DNA of 64,000 nucleotides from contig NZ_WOWO01000002.1 in the NCBI RefSeq assembly GCF_009831455.1, forward strand, positions 1,203,115 to 1,267,114, written 5' to 3'. Numbering within the stretch: position 1 is the first letter of the stretch; each line of letters opens with the position of its first letter. Origin of the DNA: Salinirussus salinus. GTDB lineage: Archaea; Halobacteriota; Halobacteria; Halobacteriales; Haloarculaceae. The notes beneath the pieces were generated by a model. The model searched no databases. It saw only the letters and a list, made by a program, of their open reading frames with translations, and was not told the DNA's origin. The position numbers were made by a program, and so were the translations under genes. Of this stretch, positions 27,166 through 34,903 are shown one piece after another.

Positions 27166-27776
27166 TACTCGAACAGCTCGGTGACCGTCGCGTACTCGTC
27201 TGCGACCTTGTCCCAGTTGACGACCTCGAAGAAGGCGTCGATGAAGTCCCCGCGGGCCGGGCCGTAGTCGTAGTAGTAGGAGTGCTCCCAGACGTCCAGC
27301 GCCAGGATGGGGTGTGCGCCCCAGAGCGCGCCCTGGTCGTGCTTGTCGACCGGGACGTTGCGGAGCTGCTTGGCCACGGGGTCGTACACGAGCAGGGCCC
27401 ACCCGCCGGCAGCGGACGCGGCGGCCTCGAAGTCGCCCTTCCAGCCCTCGTAGGAGCCGAAGTCCTCCTCGATGCGGTCGGCGAGGTCGCCGTCGGGTTC
27501 GCCGCCGCCGTCGGGGTGCATGTTCTCCCAGAACAGCGTGTGGAGATAGTGGCCACAGCCGTTGTGGGTGACGTTACCCTGCGCGGCGGCACTCGAGGAG
27601 AAGTCGCCGGCCTCGCGGTTCTCGGCCAGCGTCTCCTCGGCGGACGCGAGGCCGTTCACGTACCCCTGGTGGTGGGTGTCGTGATGCCACGTGAGTACCT
27701 GCTCGGAGATGTGTGGTTCGAGGGCGTCGTAGTCGTACGGTAGCGGCGGCAGTTCGGGCTCGGATAGTTCTGGCAT
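27165..27776 (-). CDS. sod: superoxide dismutase, Mn/Fe family
   Basis: A 203-aa enzyme converting superoxide to peroxide and oxygen. Metal ligands are His31 (TWHHDTHHQGYV), His79 (HYLHTLFW), Asp161 and His165 (DVWEHSYYYDY). Length and the PLPYDYDALEPHIS start match haloarchaeal Mn-SODs. A Shine-Dalgarno-like GGAGGT lies 8 nt before the ATG, and a CTTTAA TATA-like box about 40 nt upstream, so this mRNA has a short leader. Confidence 0.96.
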   Translation of the reverse strand: MPELSEPELPPLPYDYDALEPHISEQVLTWHHDTHHQGYVNGLASAEETLAENREAGDFSSSAAAQGNVTHNGCGHYLHTLFWENMHPDGGGEPDGDLADRIEEDFGSYEGWKGDFEAAASAAGGWALLVYDPVAKQLRNVPVDKHDQGALWGAHPILALDVWEHSYYYDYGPARGDFIDAFFEVVNWDKVADEYATVTELFE

Positions 27777-28059
27777 CGTTGTAACCTCCGGTATCTACTG
27801 ATGGACGGACGAAGGTTAAAGATTGAGGAGTCGGCTACCTGGACAGTCCGGAAAGTCGACGCGACGCTCCACCGCCGTGGCAGTCAGCGAACGCCGCCCC
27901 GTCGCGGTCCACACCGGAACGCGAATAGGACTGGCTTACGGGCTTCGGGCGGTGTGAGCGCGCAGGACGAACCCGACGGGCGAGCGGCGGATAGCCTGCG
28001 CGGGAGACCGGTGTAAGGGTGAAGTAACAAACCCGCCCGGCAGCGGAGACGGAGGGGCC

Positions 28060-28290
28060 ATGACCGGATCAGTCGCGGTCGCGTCCGCCGTCCTGGTACA
28101 GTCCCTGGCTTCCGAGCTCCCGATGCAGGTGTTCTCCGGGGATTTCCTGGAGCTGGCAGTGCTCTTTTTCGTGCTCGCCATCGTCGCCGCGGTGTTCGGC
28201 GCCCGGGGCGTGGCCGGCCTCAGCATGGAGATCGCGAAGTGGCTCGTGGTCATCTTCATCGTGCTGGCGGTCGTCTCGGTCATCCTCTGA
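28060..28290 (+). CDS. DUF1328 small membrane protein
   Basis: A 76-aa protein with an N-terminal hydrophobic stretch and the DUF1328 core ([27 protein letters not shown]), then a C-terminal helix. The family (YtjA-like) is found in bacteria and archaea; function unknown. The region upstream of it (27777-28059) holds the sod promoter and nothing else that I can support. Confidence 0.85.
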   Translation: MTGSVAVASAVLVQSLASELPMQVFSGDFLELAVLFFVLAIVAAVFGARGVAGLSMEIAKWLVVIFIVLAVVSVIL

Positions 28291-28320
28291 GAGAGGGCCG
28301 TTCCCGTCCCGGAGCGGGGC

Positions 28321-29118
28321 TCACTCCACGTCGGCTCCGGAGCCGTCGTCCAGCCGGCCGGCAAGGGTCGCGTTCAGCACGACACCGATCAGCAGCGAGA
28401 GCGCGACGACGTACAGCCAGGTGAGCACCAGGAAGACGGCGCCGACGACGCCGTAGAGGTCGACGCTCTCCGAGACGCCGACGTACACCCGGAGTGCGAG
28501 CGCCGAGAGCGTCCAGCCCGCGGCGGCGACGGCGGCGCCCGGGAGCACCTCGCCGAGCGAGGCGTCGTGTCCCGAGAACTGGTAGTACACCGGGAAGAAG
28601 AGGACGACCAGCGCGACCCAGACGACGAGCGGGCCGGCGACGACCCAGGCACGTATCTCGGTCCGGAACAGAAACAGCGAGGCGGCGGCAGCCATCACTG
28701 TGACCGTCAGCGTGACCGCCAGGAGTACCAGCAGGCTGTCGAGGAGTCGGCGGGCCAGCGAGCGGTCCTGGCGGGTCCGGTACACCTCGGCGAAGACACT
28801 CTCGACAGCTCCGAACAGCCGGAAGGAGCTCCACAGGGAGATGGCGAGTGCCAGCGCGACGGCCCGGCGCCGGCCCGTCGCGTCGCCGCCGACTTCCTCG
28901 AAGAGACGACGGAGCGCAGCCGTCTCGACGCCGGTCAGGGCCTCGGCGGTCACCACCAGAAAGTTCCCCGTCCCGACCAGGGAGAGGGCAGTGTAGACCA
29001 GAACCGCGAGGGCGACGAGGAAGTTGAACGCGTAGAAGGCGACCCCGGCGGCGTCGACGGTGAGCTGGCGCTCGCGAGCGAAGGCGGCCGCCGTCCGCAC
29101 GAGCGTCGTCGCGCTCAC
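28321..29118 (-). CDS. YihY/BrkB family membrane protein
   Basis: A 265-aa protein with six predicted helices. The N-terminus FARERQLTVDAAGVAFYAFNFLVALAV carries the family's conserved AxxxAFY text, and the C-terminal region YGVVGAVFLVLTWLYVVALSLLIGVVLNA is typical. Once called RNase BN, the family is now seen as membrane proteins of unclear transport function. It converges with the DUF1328 gene. Confidence 0.9.
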   Translation of the reverse strand: MSATTLVRTAAAFARERQLTVDAAGVAFYAFNFLVALAVLVYTALSLVGTGNFLVVTAEALTGVETAALRRLFEEVGGDATGRRRAVALALAISLWSSFRLFGAVESVFAEVYRTRQDRSLARRLLDSLLVLLAVTLTVTVMAAAASLFLFRTEIRAWVVAGPLVVWVALVVLFFPVYYQFSGHDASLGEVLPGAAVAAAGWTLSALALRVYVGVSESVDLYGVVGAVFLVLTWLYVVALSLLIGVVLNATLAGRLDDGSGADVE

Positions 29119-29287
29119 GTCCGGACGTCGACCGGCCCGCGCTTCGATAGCCGGGACTTACCGGTCGGTACCCGCCCCGCGTTCCCCTCCGCTCGCTTCC
29201 CGCGTGTCGCTTCGCTCCCGCTCGCTCTGTTCCGCGGCTCGCATACACTCGCCGCTCCACCACGAGGGGCGACTCCTTCCCTGGCGT

Positions 29288-30685
29288 TCAGTCGTCGCCC
29301 CTCGCTTTCTCGAACATCGCCAGCGCCTCCTCGCGGCGCTTCCCGTGGTCGACGATAGGGTGGGGGTAGTCCGGGGCGTGCATCTCGCGGGTCCCGGGGT
29401 CGAGTTCGTGCCAGGAGTGGATGGCGTCGGCGGGCACGCCCTCCAGTTCGGGGACGTACTCGCGGACGTACTCCGCGTCGGGGTCGTACCGCTCCCCCTG
29501 GGTCATCGGGTTGAAGATCCGGAAGTACGGCTGGGCGTCCGTGCCGGTCGAGGCGGCCCACTGCCAGCCGCCGTTGTCGTTCGCGGTGTCGTGGTCGGCC
29601 AGCTTCTCGCGGAACCAGGCGTACCCCTCCCGCCAGTCGACCAGCAGGTCCTTCGTCAGAAAGGAGGCGACTATCATGCGGACGCGGTTGTGCATCCACG
29701 CCTCCGCGCGGAGCTGTCGCATCCCGGCGTCGACGATGGGATAGCCCGTCCGCCCGTCCTTCCAGGCCTGCAGCGCCTCGGGGTCATCGCGCCACTCGAC
29801 GGCGTGTTCGTACTCCTTGTAGTTCGAGTCGACGACCTCGGGGTTGGCCCACAGCACCTGTGTGTAGAACTCCCGCCAGGCCAACTGGTCGAGGAACTCG
29901 AAGACGCTCTCGCGGGCGTCCTCGTCGGGCGCGTCCGCACGGGCGCGGTCGGCCCGCCCGTAGACCTCCCGGATACCGATAGTGCCGTACTTCAGGTGGG
30001 GTGACAGCCGGGAGGTGACGTCCTCGGCGGGGTAGTCCCGGCGCTCCCCGTACCGGTATGCGGGCCCCTCGCAGAACCGCTCCAGCAGGTCCCTGGCGAC
30101 CGCGGTGCCCGCCGCCGGCACGTCGGCCTCCGGCTCCTCGAAGCCGAGGTCGGCGAGCGTCGGGAGCGGGTCGCCCTCCACGTCCGCCAGGCCGCCACCG
30201 TCCGGCGGCTCGACGGGGTCGGCTTTCGGCCGGTCGTGCCACTTCTTCGAGAAGTAGGTGAACACGGCGTAGGGGTCGCCGTCGTTGGTCGTGATCGACC
30301 CGGGCTCGTGGTGGACGGCGTCGTGGACTGCCTCCCGGTCGACGCCGGCCTCGTCCAGCGCCTGCCGGACCGCAGCGTCCCGGCGGCGGGCCAGCCCGGA
30401 GTAGTCGCGGTTCCAGGTGACCAGGTCGGCGTCGTACTCGTCGGCGAGCGCCGGAACGACCTCGACGGGGTTGCCGCGGGCGACGACCAGGTCGCTGCCC
30501 TGCTCACGGTAGGCCGCCCGCAGCGCGTCGAGTGCGTCGAGCATGAACGCGACCCGGGGCGGCGCGCCGTGTTCCAGCACTGTGGGGTCGAAGACGAAGA
30601 CGGGAACGGCGGTGTCCTCGGCGGCGCGGGCGAGCCCGCGGTTGTCGGCCACCCGGAGGTCCCGGCGGTGCCAGTGAAGGCGCAT
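29288..30685 (-). CDS. phr: deoxyribodipyrimidine photolyase
   Basis: A 465-aa class I cryptochrome/photolyase. The N-terminal antenna domain starts MRLHWHRRDLRVADN. FAD-domain motifs are WREFYTQVLW, YPIVDAGMRQLRAEAWMHNR and DYDTANDNGGWQW-like text (DHDTANDNGGWQWAASTGTD). It repairs UV-made pyrimidine dimers with blue light. The ATG at 30685 is chosen because RLHWHRRDLR is the family N-terminus; an upstream in-frame ATG would add eight Arg-rich residues. Confidence 0.95.
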   Translation of the reverse strand: MRLHWHRRDLRVADNRGLARAAEDTAVPVFVFDPTVLEHGAPPRVAFMLDALDALRAAYREQGSDLVVARGNPVEVVPALADEYDADLVTWNRDYSGLARRRDAAVRQALDEAGVDREAVHDAVHHEPGSITTNDGDPYAVFTYFSKKWHDRPKADPVEPPDGGGLADVEGDPLPTLADLGFEEPEADVPAAGTAVARDLLERFCEGPAYRYGERRDYPAEDVTSRLSPHLKYGTIGIREVYGRADRARADAPDEDARESVFEFLDQLAWREFYTQVLWANPEVVDSNYKEYEHAVEWRDDPEALQAWKDGRTGYPIVDAGMRQLRAEAWMHNRVRMIVASFLTKDLLVDWREGYAWFREKLADHDTANDNGGWQWAASTGTDAQPYFRIFNPMTQGERYDPDAEYVREYVPELEGVPADAIHSWHELDPGTREMHAPDYPHPIVDHGKRREEALAMFEKARGDD

Positions 30686-30799
30686 ACGTCTACGACGGGC
30701 CCGGTCCACTTCAAGCGGCGGGGCAATCGGTTTGGGACGCCGTGGGACCGGGCGGCTCGCGGGCCTCGGGACCGAACGCCCGACAGCCCGGAGGGCTGG

Positions 30800-31987
30800 C
30801 TACCCGTCCGTCTTCAGGGCGAGCCCGCCGTCGGTCGGGCCATCCTGGAGCACCACGTCGATCACCGTCGGCTGTTCGAGGTGGTAGGAGACGATCCCGT
30901 CGTCGGTCCAGCTCACCGCCTCGACGTCGAAGGTCTCCGTGCCGTCGGCCGTCACGACGGTGAGGGTGCGGTCGGCGGCGTCGTAGCGGACCTCCTCCGG
31001 CGCGTCGGCGACGGGGGCCTCGGGGTCGAACTCGCGGACCGGGTCACCCGTCGCGTTCTCGGGGAGGGCGGTCTCCCTCACACCGTCGGTTGTACTCTCG
31101 CCTCCGGAGACGGCTTCCCCGCCGAGGTCCAGTTCGAGCAGCGGTGTGAAGTCGAACAGGGTTGGCACCGTTCCGGGGCCGCCGGCAAGCGAGACGACCG
31201 TCGGGCTCATCCGGAAGTAGTGGCCGTCGGTGGTGAAGCCGACCGGGGGAACGTCCTCGGCCGACGCGTCGTAGCTCACGCGTTCGAGCGACCGGGGGAA
31301 GGGGACAGTCGTCCCGTTACTCCCGTCGTCGGCGTCGACCATGTGCACGAGGGCGACCTCGTCGAAGTGGTAGGTGACGGTCCCGGTGTCGTTGGCGACG
31401 ACGGCCGTCGGCGCAAGCGTGTGCGTCCCGTCGGCCGTCGTCACGGTGACGGTCCCGTTGGCGGCGTCGAAGCGGACCTCCTCGGGCGCGTCGGCGACCG
31501 GGACGTCGGGGTCGAACTCCCCGGCCGGCTCGATGTCGGCGTCGTCGGGGATGTCGATCCGCAGGGTGCCGTTGCTCCCGGGCTCGGAGACCGTTCCCTC
31601 ATCGAGGTCGAGCCGGTCTCCGGGGGTGAACGAGAAGCTCCGGGGGATCGTCGCCCCGGCGTCCGCGAAGCCGACCGCGCGGGGTTCCATGGTGAACCGG
31701 TGAGCGTCGGTGACGAAGGTGACGCGACGGGTGTGTTCGTCCACGCGCTCGTAGACGACTTTCTCGAGGGAGTCGGGGAACGTCGCGTTCGGAGCGGTCG
31801 CTGGGCTGGGGGAGTCGGAAGCTCTCGACTGCGTCATGTCGGGTGCGGAGTCGGAGGGCTCCGTCTGGTCGTCGGGCGGTGCGTCAAGCGGGGCGGAGTC
31901 CGCGTTCGCGGCGACGACGGCGCCACCGGCGACAGTGGTGACGACCATCGCGGCCGCGAAGGCGAACGCGAGTGATTTCGATGGCAT
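30800..31987 (-). CDS. exported protein with an internal duplication
   Basis: A 395-aa protein with a Sec-type signal (residues 1-27, AMVVTTVAGGAVVAA) and an acidic Ser/Asp/Pro linker to about 68. The rest is two homologous units (about 68-222 and 225-385). Each has a FPxSLExVxY start, a TDxHxFxM strand, FDFTP/FSFTP, EFDPxxPVADAPEEVR and a final TxHTL/TETF strand. No membrane anchor at the C-terminus. I do not recognise the fold; a beta-rich surface protein seems likely. The HTH membrane protein upstream on the same strand may control it. Confidence 0.8.
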   Translation of the reverse strand: MPSKSLAFAFAAAMVVTTVAGGAVVAANADSAPLDAPPDDQTEPSDSAPDMTQSRASDSPSPATAPNATFPDSLEKVVYERVDEHTRRVTFVTDAHRFTMEPRAVGFADAGATIPRSFSFTPGDRLDLDEGTVSEPGSNGTLRIDIPDDADIEPAGEFDPDVPVADAPEEVRFDAANGTVTVTTADGTHTLAPTAVVANDTGTVTYHFDEVALVHMVDADDGSNGTTVPFPRSLERVSYDASAEDVPPVGFTTDGHYFRMSPTVVSLAGGPGTVPTLFDFTPLLELDLGGEAVSGGESTTDGVRETALPENATGDPVREFDPEAPVADAPEEVRYDAADRTLTVVTADGTETFDVEAVSWTDDGIVSYHLEQPTVIDVVLQDGPTDGGLALKTDG

Positions 31988-32171
31988 GGTTCATGTCGTG
32001 GCCCGGTGTCCCGCGGACCAGGGCGGCTACCCCGAGGGACCGGAACCACTCGCTTACCCCTTGTGTGAAACTCCGGATAAGCACCCGTTGGAAAGGCCCG
32101 GAAACAGCGGACGAAAACCCTTCCCAACGGTCGGGTTGCCGCCAGTCCGGCCGGGGCAGACGGACACAAAC

Positions 32172-32732
32172 TCAGAGGAGAAGGACGACGTTGCCCATCC
32201 CGCGGCGCTTGCGCTCGACGAGGTCTTTCGTCTCCAGGCTGTCGAGCGCCCGGCTCACCGTCGCCTTCGAGAAGTCGGTCCGCTCGACGACCTCGCTCTG
32301 GGCCAGCACGCCGTCGGCCTCCAGCACCGCCTCGTAGATGGCCCCCTCGGTGTCACCGAGCCGGTCGGCGGTCTCGGTCCACTCCTCGCGGCGGCGCTCG
32401 AGGAGGGTCTCGCTCGGGGTGGCGCCGTCGGGCCCTGGCTCGGCCTGTGGTGCCGGCTCGGGTGTGGCGGATCTTGACTCCTCGGAACCCCTCCCGGGGG
32501 TGTCAAGCGTGAGATAGACGCTGGCGCCCCCGGCGACGAACCCGGCGAGGGCGACGAGGAACGTGTCACCGTAGGTGAAGAAGCCGCCGATCTCGGTCGT
32601 CTCGGAGCCGTTCTCGGTCAGCGAGACCACCACCGGCGAGGGATTGACGAACTGGAGGGCGAGGACCATCGACGCGGCGACGACGGCCGCCGCGGCGAGT
32701 AACTGGCTGCTCTGGAGGGCCCGCAGGTCCAT
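32172..32732 (-). CDS. membrane-anchored winged-helix regulator
   Basis: A 186-aa protein. Two hydrophobic segments (residues about 10-28 and 52-75) are followed by a Pro/Glu-rich linker and a C-terminal winged helix (ETEG-type start, LAQSEVVERTDFSKATVSRALDSLETKDLVERKRRGMGNVVLL). The HTH resembles MarR/ArsR domains. This architecture is common in haloarchaea. It lies 184 nt upstream of the duplicated exported protein, same strand, and may sense envelope conditions for it; that link is inference. Confidence 0.83.
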   Translation of the reverse strand: MDLRALQSSQLLAAAAVVAASMVLALQFVNPSPVVVSLTENGSETTEIGGFFTYGDTFLVALAGFVAGGASVYLTLDTPGRGSEESRSATPEPAPQAEPGPDGATPSETLLERRREEWTETADRLGDTEGAIYEAVLEADGVLAQSEVVERTDFSKATVSRALDSLETKDLVERKRRGMGNVVLLL

Positions 32733-32770
32733 GTGTGATCGACCACCCGACGGGCAAAAATAGGTAACGC

Positions 32771-32826
32771 TTCAGCCGGAGCGAGCGGGGCTGAAACGGC
32801 TGTGTAACGGGTTTCGAACCGGTTCG
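32771..32826. repeat. two inverted repeats between divergent genes
   Basis: TTCAGCC (32771-32777) pairs with GGCTGAA (32789-32795), and CGAACCGGTTCG (32815-32826) is a perfect 12-bp palindrome. They occupy the region between the divergent HTH gene and the exported-protein gene at 32878, where operators would be expected. Confidence 0.5.
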
Positions 32827-32877
32827 GAAGGCGTTTCACCGCAGCGCTGATGAGGCTTTTCGCCCAAGTGGGAGGTG

Positions 32878-33531
32878 ATGCCCGAGGTCCCCGCCTCCCG
32901 GCTCGCCCTTCTGGCCGCGCTCGCCGCGACGGGAGTCGCGCTGGCCGGCGTCGGTACCGTCGTCGGCCTGACCGGAACGGCCACCCCGGACGCCCCCGCC
33001 GGCGAGTTCGTCGTCTCGGACAACGTCACCTTCACCACCGCCGGCGGTGACCGGACGAAGCTCGCGAACCTGACCGCCGACTCCGAGGTGCGGATCAGCC
33101 GGACCGGCCCCGGGACGTTCGCGGTCGAGACCGAGTCGTCGACGCCGCTGAGCGAGGCCGACCGCGAACTCGCCAGACGGGTCGCGCGGGAAAACGAGAC
33201 GGTGAGTCGGGCCCTGGAGCGGATGGACGCCTACGAGCTGACCGTCGACCCCGTCCGGAAGCTGCAGACCGTCGAGCTCGATGTCGAACAGGTTCGGACG
33301 GCGGAGAACAGCTCCACGGTCTCGGCTAACAAAACGGTCTACGTGATGAACGTCTCGACGGGATCCGACGAGGTCGTCGTCGACCGCGAGCCCCAGTACG
33401 TCCGTGACATGGCGTCCGTGCAGGTCAGCCCGCCCGGCGGCAGGGAGACGAGATACCACGCCACTGTCGACCTGGCAAACCGGACCGTCGTCGACGTGGC
33501 CACCGTCACGACACTCGACGACGTCGAGTGA
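32878..33531 (+). CDS. exported or membrane-anchored hypothetical protein
   Basis: A 217-aa protein with one N-terminal hydrophobic segment (residues about 8-30, LALLAALAATGVALAGVGTV) that may be a signal or anchor. The outside part is beta-strand and helix mixed, with several Asn-x-Ser/Thr sites. No recognised domain. A GTG three bases upstream is an alternative start. It is divergent from the HTH membrane protein. Its end runs straight into a fragment of an ABC ATPase gene. Confidence 0.72.
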   Translation: MPEVPASRLALLAALAATGVALAGVGTVVGLTGTATPDAPAGEFVVSDNVTFTTAGGDRTKLANLTADSEVRISRTGPGTFAVETESSTPLSEADRELARRVARENETVSRALERMDAYELTVDPVRKLQTVELDVEQVRTAENSSTVSANKTVYVMNVSTGSDEVVVDREPQYVRDMASVQVSPPGGRETRYHATVDLANRTVVDVATVTTLDDVE

Positions 33532-33788
33532 GACAGCGGTCGCGTCCCGCCCCGGACCCCGACCCGCGGAACACGGCCGTCATCGAGGAGGCGGTCGACG
33601 CGGCCCGGGCCAGCGGCATCGGCGCCGTGCTCGCGACCCACGACATGCACCAGGCCGAGCGGGCCGCCGACCGGGCGGCGGTACTTCCGGGCGACGGCGT
33701 CGTCGAGCACGGCCCGACCGAGCAGGTCTTCGAGAACACGGCCGACGAGCGCACCCGGCAGTTCGCCTCCGGGGAGCTGGTGTACTGA
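33528..33788 (+). pseudogene. remnant of a tungstate/molybdate-type ABC ATPase
   Basis: The 86-residue frame matches only the last third of an ABC ATPase: LDPRNT-like PDPDPRNTAVIEEAV (just after Walker B), the switch His in VLATHDMHQAERAADR, and a tail VFENTADERTRQFASGELVY typical of haloarchaeal tungstate/molybdate transporters. Walker A, Q-loop, signature and the Walker B Asp-Glu are missing. It overlaps the upstream gene's stop. A deletion probably removed the first two thirds together with the permease and binding-protein genes. The ModE-like gene beside it fits this origin. Confidence 0.8.
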
Positions 33789-33831
33789 CCGCCGGTGCAC
33801 TGATATGGGGCCGGTGACTCGACACCACAAC

Positions 33832-34548
33832 ATGGACGCGGGCGGCGACCCGTACATCGAGGTCGACGGCGCGACGGTCGACGAGCGCGACGTCGAAGCC
33901 CTGCGGGGGATCGACGAGTACGGCTCGATGTACCGGGCGGCCGAGGAACTGGGGCGCTCCTACGCCCGGATCCAGCAGCGGGTCACCGAACTCGAGGAGA
34001 CGGTCGGACCGCTGGTGGTCAGCGAGCGCGGCGGCGCGGGCGGCGGCGGGAGCGCGCTCACGCCGAACGCGCGCGAGCTTCTGGCCCGCTTCGACCGTCT
34101 CCGTGCGGAGTTCTCGGGGCTCGCCCGGGCCGAGGAGTCCGTCGTCTCGGGGCGGGTCGTCGACCGCGGCGAGCGGCTAGGGACCGTCGAGACGCCGGCG
34201 GGGATGCTGCGAGCGCTGGTGCCCGCCGAGGCTGAGACGGTTCAGGTCGGGGTCCGCTCGGACGCGGTGAGTCTGCTCGCCCCCGACGACGCCCCGCAGC
34301 CGGCGGGGACGAGCGCCCGCAACCGGTTCGAGGGGACGGTCGCGGCCCTCGACCGGGAGGGGGACCTGGCGCGGGTTGCCGTCGACGTCGGCGGGGAGAC
34401 GACCCTCCGGGCGCTGATCACGGGAGCAAGCGTCGACCGCCTCGACCTGTCGGAGGGCGACCGGGTCGTCGCCTCGTTCAAGGCGACGGCCACCCGCGCG
34501 GCGCCGGCCCCGGAAACCGGGACCGGGGCGGACGAAGACAAGTCCTGA
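33832..34548 (+). CDS. ModE-like regulator with TOBE domain
   Basis: A 238-aa protein. Residues about 1-90 are a LysR/ModE-type winged helix (RGIDEYGSMYRAAEELGRSYARIQQRVTELE); residues about 165-225 resemble a TOBE oxyanion-binding unit (SARNRFEGTVAALDREGDLARV). ModE-type proteins sense molybdate or tungstate. The start at 33832 is preferred over the ATG 27 nt upstream because the HTH family begins shortly after. It follows the ABC ATPase remnant and may be an orphan regulator of a lost operon, or act elsewhere. Confidence 0.85.
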   Translation: MDAGGDPYIEVDGATVDERDVEALRGIDEYGSMYRAAEELGRSYARIQQRVTELEETVGPLVVSERGGAGGGGSALTPNARELLARFDRLRAEFSGLARAEESVVSGRVVDRGERLGTVETPAGMLRALVPAEAETVQVGVRSDAVSLLAPDDAPQPAGTSARNRFEGTVAALDREGDLARVAVDVGGETTLRALITGASVDRLDLSEGDRVVASFKATATRAAPAPETGTGADEDKS

Positions 34549-34551
34549 GCG

Positions 34552-34770
34552 TCAGCCCTCGCGCCACCTGGAGAGCAGGCCGCCGACGCCGACGGCGTAG
34601 GCGGTCAGAAAGGCCACGAACCACGCCTGACCGACGCCCTCGCCGGCCGCCAGATTGCCGGCGTACAGCCCGACACCCAGCAGGCCGAGCGCAAGCGCCA
34701 GGGTCAGCGAGACGGGGTTTGGCTCATTCAGCAGGGCACACAGCCGGCCGCGGACGCTCGTCTGTGACAT
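34552..34770 (-). CDS. two-helix small membrane protein
   Basis: A 72-aa protein starting MSQTSVRGRLCALLNEPNPV with helices near residues 22-42 and 48-66 and a basic end (SRWREG). It is divergent from gltX, whose start is 134 nt away. I do not recognise the family. Confidence 0.6.
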   Translation of the reverse strand: MSQTSVRGRLCALLNEPNPVSLTLALALGLLGVGLYAGNLAAGEGVGQAWFVAFLTAYAVGVGGLLSRWREG

Positions 34771-34903
34771 ACACGGACCGTGGGGAGCGACCCATTTCAA
34801 AAACCCAGGGCGGTCGCGCAGTCGGCAACCCGGCAAAAAGTTGAAATGCTGGAGCGAGCGCGGAGACCGGCCGACCTTTATTCGCGGGCCCGTTCGCCCA
34901 GGT

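Noticed and set aside
27801..28016. A 71-codon frame between sod and the DUF1328 gene
   Set aside because: Arg/Pro-rich, overlaps the sod promoter, and shows no start signal.
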